Source: a virus
Virus record (IMG/VR): IMGVR_UViG_3300008954_000020
Location: 1-64,000 of that record
Length of the DNA: 64,000 bases
Reading direction: 5' to 3' (one strand)
The notes under the pieces are model-generated. The model was not told the origin of the DNA. It worked only from the letters and a program-made list of their open reading frames with translations, and did not search any database. A program made the translations under genes and the position numbers. This document shows positions 7,577 to 14,502 of this stretch, one piece after another (within the stretch, counting starts at the first letter, position 1; every line of letters begins with the position of its first letter).

Positions 7577-8296
7577 TTATTTAGGTTCTTCAGTTAATTG
7601 AGTCCACGAAACAGGAAACAATGGTTGAATGATTTTTCCAACTGCTTCAGCATATTGCCGAATTTCCCATTGTGCATGATCATCAATTCGTTGTTTGTAA
7701 AATCTTGCATATGCGGCCAGCGAACCCGTCCAATACCATTCCGTATACATTCCTTGTGGTAAACAGAACCGTGCTTGTTCTGGTGCAACATTCGATGTAA
7801 GCAATTCTTCATATGTTCTTAGTGCATTATTCATCAAATGTTTGTATGATTCATAAAGAGGGTGCGTTGCAAATCCCCCAGAAGTTTCTCCACCACCATC
7901 AACACATTCTAACCAACCATCACTGCCTTGTTTGGCATTACCGTCTGGTTTATGTCTCCATTTTGGATGGTAAAACTCTGGTGGGTTGTCCACATATCTT
8001 CTACTAACTTCATTTTCTACAAATCCCTGTTTGTGTTTAAAACATTGTGTTCGGATTGAAACTGGTGCTTTGATTCGTAGAGTAATTTGTGGATGTGCAA
8101 ATGGTGTCCAGTGATTGTGCTTTGCAAGATAACGAATAAGTTTTATATCTCTTTCGGACAATACACCGTGGCCATGTCCGTCAATATGTCCCCATTTACT
8201 TTCGTTATCAAAAGAGACTCTTGCAGCATTCGCTACAGTCAAATCACTTCCCATATGGTCAACAAGTTCTACATGTCCGGCATCTAATACTTTCAT
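7577..8296 (-). CDS. thyX: Flavin-dependent thymidylate synthase ThyX
   Basis: The 239-residue enzyme makes dTMP from dUMP using FAD and methylene-tetrahydrofolate. The family signature is present in altered form: FKHK at 86-89 with SRRY at 98-101, where most ThyX proteins have RHR followed by S-x-RY. A folate/flavin region (HNHWTPFAHPQITLRIKAP) precedes it, and LPQGMYTEWYWTGSL plus AQWEIRQYA mark the C-terminal core. I chose the ATG at 8296, preceded by GGAG at nine bases; a TTG at 8341 would extend the frame by 15 residues without a good ribosome site. With dUTPase, dCMP deaminase and NrdJ it forms a complete dTTP supply set. Confidence 0.92.
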   Translation of the reverse strand: MKVLDAGHVELVDHMGSDLTVANAARVSFDNESKWGHIDGHGHGVLSERDIKLIRYLAKHNHWTPFAHPQITLRIKAPVSIRTQCFKHKQGFVENEVSRRYVDNPPEFYHPKWRHKPDGNAKQGSDGWLECVDGGGETSGGFATHPLYESYKHLMNNALRTYEELLTSNVAPEQARFCLPQGMYTEWYWTGSLAAYARFYKQRIDDHAQWEIRQYAEAVGKIIQPLFPVSWTQLTEEPK

Positions 8297-8341
8297 CTCT
8301 TCTTTCTCCGATTCCACCATAATAGTAATTTGCCCAACCAA

Positions 8342-8521
8342 TCAATTTTCATATGCATTTGCCTTATTCGATTCGTCTGGTTTAAAGTCTTTGCCGTTAT
8401 TCAATTCTTCTTTATAGAATTTGTGAAGCAAGTCCCAATCTTTTATATGTTTGGGCCGGCCCCACATCCAACCGTATTGCAATAAACTCTCAAATGTTTT
8501 TTTAATTTCTTTTTTGTTCAA
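8342..8521 (-). CDS. Small unknown protein with TTG start
   Basis: A 59-residue frame begins with TTG directly after the TAA of the glutamine synthetase gene and in the same frame, and ends at a TGA at 8344-8342. It reads like a real protein (KKEIKKTFESLLQYGWMWG, then WDLLHKFYKEEL) and fills the whole space between the two enzymes. No family is recognised. Translation would depend on reinitiation at the TTG, or on stop-codon read-through giving a C-terminal extension of the synthetase. Confidence 0.5.
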   Translation of the reverse strand: MNKKEIKKTFESLLQYGWMWGRPKHIKDWDLLHKFYKEELNNGKDFKPDESNKANAYEN

Positions 8522-9541
8522 TTAACACACCACCATTGTTGTAGCCTTACATACAGTTTCCATTAGTTTTGAAACTGCACAATATGGATTCATGTTGGCC
8601 GCAGGCCTTCGGTCTTCGAGATATCCCTTGTATGTTTGAGCAGTGACAGGAGGAATGCGAATCGAAGCACCTCTATCTGAATCTCCAGAAGAGAAAACAT
8701 CAATGTGTTGTGTTTCGTGTTCTCCTGTGAGTCTTTGTTCATTCCCCCGACCATATTCATCAATATGTTCTTCGTGTGAATCCATTAGCTTTTTAATAAT
8801 ATGTGTAATATATTGTTTCCCGCCTTCTTCTCTGAGTCTTGCAGTTGAAAAATTAATATGTGCGCCAGAACCATTCCAATCACCTTGAATCGGTTTTGGG
8901 TCAAGACTTACACAGACACCTGCTCGTTCAGAAATCATCTCTAATATGTGTCGTGCAATCCAAATGTCATCACAGACATCAACGGGGCCAGCCGTTCCTA
9001 TTTGATACTCCCATTGTGAAAGCATTACTTCTGCATTTGTTCCACATATAGGAATTCCTAAACTTAGACACATCATTGCATGTTCTTCCACAATACCACG
9101 AAGACGAACAACATCCCCACCAACACCACAATAATATCTACCTTGTGGGTCGGGGAATCCAGTTTCAGGCCAACCAAATGGTCTTTTTGTTTCGGGATTC
9201 ATAAAAACATATTCTTGTTCTATACCAAACCACATTTCAGAATTTTTATATTCTTCTGCAAGTTTGCGAAGTTTCGCACGGGTATTTGATTCGTGTGGGG
9301 TTCCATCTGGATTCATAACCTCACACAGAACAATGTTCTCTCCATAAATTTTAACGGGTTTTAGAACACAATCACTATTGTCTCCATCCGCTTGCATTGT
9401 AGACGAACCATCAAATCCCCATTCTGGAACCGTGTCTAAATCTACACACGGAAGTTCAATGTATTTAACTTTACTTCTAAGGTTCGGAGTCTTATAACCA
9501 TCTAACCAAACATATTCTAATCTACGCAAATTTTCATTCAT
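8522..9541 (-). CDS. glnA: Type II glutamine synthetase
   Basis: The 339-residue enzyme joins glutamate and ammonia to glutamine with ATP. It is of the short GSII type (eukaryote-like, GlnII), not the 470-residue bacterial GSI. Visible signatures are WGFDGSS (41-47), GIEQEY (106-111), NAEVMLSQWEYQIG (169-182), NGSGAHIN (223-230), RLTGEHET (270-277), RGASIRIP (290-297) and YLEDRRPAANMNPY (307-320), so metal, glutamate and ATP sites appear intact. The ATG at 9541 overlaps the primase stop as ATGA and has GGAG six bases upstream. In an infected cell it would raise the glutamine supply for nucleotide and protein synthesis. It sits in the replication operon between primase and ThyX, which argues for early expression. 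Confidence 0.93.
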   Translation of the reverse strand: MNENLRRLEYVWLDGYKTPNLRSKVKYIELPCVDLDTVPEWGFDGSSTMQADGDNSDCVLKPVKIYGENIVLCEVMNPDGTPHESNTRAKLRKLAEEYKNSEMWFGIEQEYVFMNPETKRPFGWPETGFPDPQGRYYCGVGGDVVRLRGIVEEHAMMCLSLGIPICGTNAEVMLSQWEYQIGTAGPVDVCDDIWIARHILEMISERAGVCVSLDPKPIQGDWNGSGAHINFSTARLREEGGKQYITHIIKKLMDSHEEHIDEYGRGNEQRLTGEHETQHIDVFSSGDSDRGASIRIPPVTAQTYKGYLEDRRPAANMNPYCAVSKLMETVCKATTMVVC

Positions 9542-10587
9542 ATCTTTCTCCAATCACGGAAACGAAGAGTTGCTTCCAATCCACTAAATGTATTATTATC
9601 AATAACTTTTTGAATTTCTCTAGTTGACATTCTATACGCCATGTCATTAATGTCTTTTTCTGTAATGTGGTCAGGCCAAATGCAAACCTCTCTACCCAAC
9701 TCAATTAACTTTTCTATGTATGCACAAATCTGTCTGTTGCGTGGTTCGTTGTCAAGGATGTATGTCATGGGCGTATCTTCAAATCGTTCGGGGATTTCCT
9801 TCAATGCTCCTGCACCAACCATTGCTGTAGCGTTTTGTAAAAACAAACTATCTAGTGGCCCTTCTACAACATATACTCGTTTATTTGGATTTACTCTCCA
9901 CAAACCATACCAGAGTCGGTCAATGCTCTTATCGTATTTAACAGTAATGTACTTAAGTGTTTCTCTTGCATTAATTTCATCTTGCATAATTAATGAACGG
10001 CCTTGACACCCCACCACATCACCATGACTATTAAAGAACGGAATTACTAATCGTTCTTCCTCGCCCATCGATAAAATCGATGGGTCAAGTTCTTTGGCAA
10101 AAGAGCCAAAATCTTCAGCATAATATAACAATCCCCAATGTTGTTTTGGAATCTTGCGTATATTTGCAAACTTGACAGCAACATGGTCTTTGGGTAAGTC
10201 CTTGATACATTCTATAGTATTTAAGACTACATCCTTCTTTTTGAATTCTGGTTTTTTACTTGCGAACTTAAACATATCTTCCTTTGATTTCTTTGGGATT
10301 GGTGACTTTTCCCCACCACGATAATTTTCAAGACTGTATTCTTTACAGAGCGAGGGTTGTACTTGCTTTAAAAAATTGTATACATTACTTCCGTGGTTAC
10401 AGTTGTGACACTTATAGAAGAAATCGTTTCCCTTTACATAAAAATATCCTCTTGCCTTTGTTTTAATCTTTGTTGAATCACCGCATATTGGACAAGAACA
10501 ATTTGCTAGTGTGTCTTTCTTCCATTTAAAATTTCTTAATTGCGATGATATACGATTTATAAAAGTCTTATCTATGTAAATAGACAT
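9538..10587 (-). CDS. 61: DNA primase, T4 gp61 type
   Basis: The 349-residue primase lays RNA primers for the lagging strand together with the gp41 helicase. The N-terminus holds a zinc finger (CPICG about residue 33, CHNC about 61). A TOPRIM-like core follows: VYVVEGPLDSLFL carries the conserved Glu, and TYILDNEPRNR and the acidic DHITEKDIND segment complete it. I chose the ATG at 10587, which overlaps the helicase stop as TAATG with GGAG six bases upstream; a GTG four codons earlier is less likely. The length is close to that of T4 gp61. Confidence 0.93.
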   Translation of the reverse strand: MSIYIDKTFINRISSQLRNFKWKKDTLANCSCPICGDSTKIKTKARGYFYVKGNDFFYKCHNCNHGSNVYNFLKQVQPSLCKEYSLENYRGGEKSPIPKKSKEDMFKFASKKPEFKKKDVVLNTIECIKDLPKDHVAVKFANIRKIPKQHWGLLYYAEDFGSFAKELDPSILSMGEEERLVIPFFNSHGDVVGCQGRSLIMQDEINARETLKYITVKYDKSIDRLWYGLWRVNPNKRVYVVEGPLDSLFLQNATAMVGAGALKEIPERFEDTPMTYILDNEPRNRQICAYIEKLIELGREVCIWPDHITEKDINDMAYRMSTREIQKVIDNNTFSGLEATLRFRDWRKI

Positions 10588-11978
10588 TAGATACTCCACG
10601 CATTAAGATTAGATTCTGTTTTTTTAAATTTATCTGTGAATGTTTCGTTGATAATTTCTTGTACACCCGACTGAAGAAGCCCCGGCTGGTCTGATTCATC
10701 AACTTCATATAATTTCATTTTAGAACGATCGATACCTAATACAAACTTTCTATTTGTTGCTAAGTCGTTATACCGATTCTTTAATTGTTTTATTAGTACC
10801 TGATTATTTTCGTCCAATTCTTCTGTGGCAATTAATGCAAACATAAAATCGGCAGTTGCAGGAAGTCCAAAAGATTCTGATGTGTCCTCTAGTCCAACAT
10901 CTGTACTAGAAAATCCTTGTCGATTGGTTTGGGTGGCCGTGAAGATTGGGATATTATTTTCAACGGCTAGTCCCCGCAATTCTTCTGCTATTGCTTTAAT
11001 AAGAGTATACGAATTAATTGTATTGCCCTGTTTATATCTGACGGATGCACAAATATTCAAGTAATCAACAAAAATGATATCGGGAATAAAACTCTTTTTG
11101 ATTTTGATTTCTTCAAGAAGATGTCTAATATGATTTACATTTGCTGTTGCTGTTGGATATTCTTTGATTAATAATCCACCCTGAATGTTTTTGGTAGCGT
11201 CATACAGTTTACGAGCATAGACCTTTTTAGACAACTCTTTCATATCATCCATTGAAATGTCCATAAGATTGGCATCTATTCGTTCGGCTATTCGTTCTTC
11301 GGCCATTTCGCATGTGATGTATAAAACATTTTTACCTTGAACCAAACAATTAGATGCATGATGACACATAAACAAAGATTTACCTACACCCGTTCCAGCC
11401 ATAACTACATTTAAAGTTTTGGGCCCAATTCCGCCATTGGTAATTCTATTCATGTATTCCAAATCAAACGGAATCTTAATCTGTTTCTGATGATAAAAAT
11501 CATATCTATCTTCAGCATCTTTTAAATAATCGTGCCCGATATTTGTATCAAAAGAAACCGCAAGTGCATCGGATAGTAATTTAGGAAGAGAATTGTTATC
11601 CTTTTCTTTAGACTTCCCATCAATGATTTGAATAGATTCCAAAATAGCATTGTAGATAGATTTGTCTTTACAGAATTTTTCACATTCATCTACCAACCAT
11701 TCTATATTATTTTGTTCATGGGGTTCAAAGATTTCGTTGATAACTTCGTGACAGGCCTCAACATCTGGCCCTGCGAGTTTCTTTTCGTCCAATATAATAA
11801 TTAGTGCCTCTCTGGTAGGAGAGTCATTATATTTTGTAAAGTATTGGTCTATTATTTCAAAAACAATCTGTTCAGATCGTTCTTGAAAGTATTCCTTCTC
11901 TACAAAAGGCAATGTTTTCCGAGTGAATTGTTCGTTGAGAACAAGATTACTCAGAATCAGTATTTCTATCCGTTCCAT
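10587..11978 (-). CDS. 41: Replicative DNA helicase, T4 gp41 (DnaB-like)
   Basis: The 463-residue hexameric helicase unwinds the fork in the 5' to 3' direction on the lagging strand. Walker A is GTGVGKS (195-201), Walker B is IIFVDYLNIC near residue 300, and TQTNRQGF is the downstream arginine/glutamine motif of DnaB-type helicases. The N-terminal domain (about 1-150) is the primase-binding collar. GGAAG precedes the ATG. The gene overlaps the primase (TAATG) and the end of the small upstream gene, as in the T4 primosome block. Confidence 0.95.
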   Translation of the reverse strand: MERIEILILSNLVLNEQFTRKTLPFVEKEYFQERSEQIVFEIIDQYFTKYNDSPTREALIIILDEKKLAGPDVEACHEVINEIFEPHEQNNIEWLVDECEKFCKDKSIYNAILESIQIIDGKSKEKDNNSLPKLLSDALAVSFDTNIGHDYLKDAEDRYDFYHQKQIKIPFDLEYMNRITNGGIGPKTLNVVMAGTGVGKSLFMCHHASNCLVQGKNVLYITCEMAEERIAERIDANLMDISMDDMKELSKKVYARKLYDATKNIQGGLLIKEYPTATANVNHIRHLLEEIKIKKSFIPDIIFVDYLNICASVRYKQGNTINSYTLIKAIAEELRGLAVENNIPIFTATQTNRQGFSSTDVGLEDTSESFGLPATADFMFALIATEELDENNQVLIKQLKNRYNDLATNRKFVLGIDRSKMKLYEVDESDQPGLLQSGVQEIINETFTDKFKKTESNLNAWSI

Positions 11979-12336
11979 CTGTACTTCCTGCGGCTTGAAT
12001 TAACCCATCCTCATTTGCGATACTGTCTAGAACAACACATGTGACCAAATTTCCTAAGTATTCGTCTTTGGTGTTACCTTCTTCGTCTTTTGCTTCGAAA
12101 TCAACATTCTTTGGGTTGTCTAGAATATCAGCCGTAAAAGATACAGGAATGTTGCCAGTTTCTTCATCCACGGTTCCAAATTCAACATTGGTGTATCGAA
12201 TGATTAATCCTTTTTGGATTCCCTTTTCTTCTACCTTGACGAAAAGGCCAGATTCATCAAGCCATAGAATCTTATACCCCCTCTTTGGGATTTTCGTCTT
12301 CTTCGGTGTCTTTACTTTCGTTGTTGCTGTTGCCAT
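11947..12336 (-). CDS. Unknown small protein between uvsX and gp41
   Basis: The 129-residue protein has an alanine/threonine/lysine-rich N-terminus ([20 protein letters not shown]), a compact beta-rich middle ([38 protein letters not shown]) and an acidic tail. I see no known domain. AAGGA lies eight bases before the ATG at 12336. The gene overlaps the end of uvsX by 65 bases in another frame and the start of gp41 by 32, so it is embedded in the recombination-replication operon and may be an accessory factor there. Confidence 0.7.
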   Translation of the reverse strand: MATATTKVKTPKKTKIPKRGYKILWLDESGLFVKVEEKGIQKGLIIRYTNVEFGTVDEETGNIPVSFTADILDNPKNVDFEAKDEEGNTKDEYLGNLVTCVVLDSIANEDGLIQAAGSTDGTDRNTDSE

Positions 12337-13342
12337 ATTTAAATTCCTTTGCTGCTGCAATTTCTAATGATTTCATAATATCATCAGTAAAATATTTGTC
12401 TGCATCCTTATACAGACTCTTTTCGTATAATTTAGTTCCATTTGGAAGTTCAATTCGTGTTGAAACCTTCTTAAAAATTCCATACTTAACTCCTAGTTCA
12501 ACTAGGCCATAGTATGGGTGTAATCCTTCTTTGTAATCCAATAGAACATCAACCATTGAATTCTCTTTGGTCAATCTCCCCTTGAACAACTTACAGTGAA
12601 TGATATTACCAATAACATCAGTACCATCCTTCACCTTTTTCTTTGAGAGGTAAACAATTGTACTGGCTGCATATTTTAGTCCAGAACCACCTCCCATAGT
12701 TTTTGTTGGAAACATAGAACCTACCACATCATAGGTATGGTTGGTCATAATCATTGGAATGCCTGCCTGTCCTAATTTTAGGGTCAACACACGAAATGTT
12801 GCCTTAATCATTTGGGCCCGTGTCATATCACGGGTTCCTTTTCCGGCAGCAGTATCTTCCATTTCCTTTGTTGTAGAGAGCATACCAAGAGAATCCAAAA
12901 CAATAAGCATTGGTTTCTTATCGGCTTTCTTTAGTTCTCTATAGTTGTCAACAATTTGAATTGCTTGATGTCGAAAATCTTCAACCGTTGCAACAGGAAA
13001 TACTGCAACACGGCCGGGATCAATGCCCCGTTCAATAAACATATCCGATGTTACTGCCTGTTCGCTGTCAAAATAAAGGACAACGCCATTATCATTGTCA
13101 GCAAGAAACTTATTAACAATGCCGAGACTAAAATAGGTTTTGCCCGTAGCGCTTTCCCCAGCAAGTGCAATAATCTTATTGTCTGGTATACCACCGTAGA
13201 GGCTACCAGAAAGCAAAGCATTAAAACTAAAACTTCCAGTGTCGCAAAAGGCATGTACATCTGCTCCTTCCAGTCCTTCATCGATTGATGATGCGTATTC
13301 ATTTCCTGATGCGGAAATCATTTTTGATAACAGTTCACTCAT
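12272..13342 (-). CDS. uvsX: RecA-like recombinase UvsX
   Basis: The 356-residue strand-exchange protein has Walker A GESATGKT (62-69), a Walker B strand ([10 protein letters not shown], about 143-152) and the loop [20 protein letters not shown] resembling the DNA-binding L2 region. The C-terminus is acidic ([13 protein letters not shown]), as in T4 UvsX. It works with UvsY (47531-47965) and gp46/gp47 in recombination-dependent replication. GGAGG lies ten bases before the ATG. Confidence 0.95.
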   Translation of the reverse strand: MSELLSKMISASGNEYASSIDEGLEGADVHAFCDTGSFSFNALLSGSLYGGIPDNKIIALAGESATGKTYFSLGIVNKFLADNDNGVVLYFDSEQAVTSDMFIERGIDPGRVAVFPVATVEDFRHQAIQIVDNYRELKKADKKPMLIVLDSLGMLSTTKEMEDTAAGKGTRDMTRAQMIKATFRVLTLKLGQAGIPMIMTNHTYDVVGSMFPTKTMGGGSGLKYAASTIVYLSKKKVKDGTDVIGNIIHCKLFKGRLTKENSMVDVLLDYKEGLHPYYGLVELGVKYGIFKKVSTRIELPNGTKLYEKSLYKDADKYFTDDIMKSLEIAAAKEFKYGNSNNESKDTEEDENPKEGV

Positions 13343-13344
13343 AT

Positions 13345-13539
13345 TTATGAATCCTCCATAATTTTATGTAATTTAGTTCTTATTATACCAAGTTTTTCAA
13401 CTTCGTCAACTATTTTTTCTACATGTTCTTGTTTTGTTGTCTTAGACAACATCATCTTTTTAATTTTTGGTTTGTGATATCCTATCGTCCTATCTAAGAA
13501 TGAAATCAAAAACTTTAATTCTTTTTTATCTAAATTCAT
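13345..13539 (-). CDS. Unknown 64-residue basic helical protein
   Basis: The ATG at 13539 overlaps the stop of the Mom-like gene (ATGA), with AAGGA nine bases upstream, so the longer frame starting at 13632 is not used. The product ([20 protein letters not shown]...) is lysine-rich and predicted helical. I do not recognise it. Its coupling to the Mom-like gene makes a partner role possible. Confidence 0.65.
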   Translation of the reverse strand: MNLDKKELKFLISFLDRTIGYHKPKIKKMMLSKTTKQEHVEKIVDEVEKLGIIRTKLHKIMEDS

Positions 13540-14165
13540 TCTAAAAATCCTTCTAACGAAGATACCCCATATGTCTTCAAACACATTTTGGGTTTTGTGC
13601 CCTTTCTTCTTTTTGTCAAATCGTACAACCATATGATTTTTGGTTCTCCTGTTTTAATAATTGCTTTGCCCTGTTTAACATCTTCTCTCATCTCATACGA
13701 ATATGGTCTATCGATTGTCAATGACCGCATGTGGTATGTCTTCCCCCTCCATTCAACATATTTCGTTGGAGATGTCTTACCCGATTCAGTAAAATTTGTT
13801 GCTTTGTAAATTGTACCGATATGTCCTTGAGTTAAATCCGAGTAAGACAATACACTGTCATAATTAGTATTGGTCACCAGATATTTTATTATACTTCCTA
13901 GAAACCAACTCTCGCTGTTGTGTGGTGCTTCGTCTAAACATGCCATCCTTCTGATGTCAATACAATTGTTGTATTTGCTTTCGTGTCGTGGTTTTCCAAG
14001 AACACTTCCACCTACCAATTTACCATCGATAAGCATTGCAAAACAAACACTAATGCCACCACCCATGTGACCTTTCTTGTAATGAAAGTCTTCAAAGATA
14101 TGTCGTATATCTGAGAAGTTACATAGTTGCATCTCACAGTCGTGTTTGTTCAGTTTATTCGTCAT
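13536..14165 (-). CDS. Mom-like DNA-modification protein (GNAT fold) with clamp-binding tail
   Basis: The 209-residue protein follows the layout of the phage Mu Mom family, a GNAT-fold group that modifies adenine in DNA: HY at 28-29, a strand pair with LVGGSVLGKPR (50-60), PHNSESWFLG (81-90), and SYSDLTQGHIGTIYKATNF (107-125) with Asp110 and Tyr120. In Mom the corresponding His-Tyr, Ser, Asp and Tyr are functionally important. The last seven residues, SLEGFLE, resemble the hydrophobic clamp-binding tails of gp43 (TLEGLFS) and gp55 (SLDEFLD) in this window. That suggests tethering to the gp45 clamp and replication-coupled modification; this is inference. The gene lies between polymerase and uvsX and overlaps the 64-residue gene (ATGA). 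Confidence 0.75.
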   Translation of the reverse strand: MTNKLNKHDCEMQLCNFSDIRHIFEDFHYKKGHMGGGISVCFAMLIDGKLVGGSVLGKPRHESKYNNCIDIRRMACLDEAPHNSESWFLGSIIKYLVTNTNYDSVLSYSDLTQGHIGTIYKATNFTESGKTSPTKYVEWRGKTYHMRSLTIDRPYSYEMREDVKQGKAIIKTGEPKIIWLYDLTKRRKGTKPKMCLKTYGVSSLEGFLE

Positions 14166-14502
14166 CTCTTTTAATTATAGAATAGATTTCCTCTACTAAC
14201 TTAATGTGTTCTGGTGTAAATGATGCCATGTGTTTGGCAGTTCCAATTGCGCCCGTTAAACTTCCACTAAGGTTTTTGCTCCATCTTTCTTCTATTGTGA
14301 TTTTCTTCTTTTTTCGTTTAGTTTTCTTCTTTTTCTTTTTGGGTGGTTTTTCCTCCCATCCCATCTTCTTCCATTCTGTCTTCTCGGCATCGGTGATGGA
14401 AAGTTCAGCAATTTGCTTTTTCCTTCCCCGTTTACCAAGGACAGTTCCATTCATTCCACGAACATCACATAGAGATTTTCCCCAGTTTCCTCTCTTACTC
14501 AT
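14155..14502 (-). CDS. Unknown lysine-rich protein next to DNA polymerase
   Basis: The 115-residue protein has a polylysine centre (KPPKKKKKKTKRKKKK, about residues 53-68) between two less biased parts. It is probably nucleic-acid binding by charge. Its ATG overlaps the polymerase stop (ATGA), and its end overlaps the start of the Mom-like gene by 11 bases, so the three are coupled. No family is recognised. Confidence 0.7.
   Translation of the reverse strand: MSKRGNWGKSLCDVRGMNGTVLGKRGRKKQIAELSITDAEKTEWKKMGWEEKPPKKKKKKTKRKKKKITIEERWSKNLSGSLTGAIGTAKHMASFTPEHIKLVEEIYSIIKRDDE

Noticed and set aside
13540-13632. N-terminal extension of the 64-residue gene to a start at 13632
   Set aside because: It runs deep into the Mom-like gene in another frame; the ATG at 13539 has AAGGA and an ATGA overlap.
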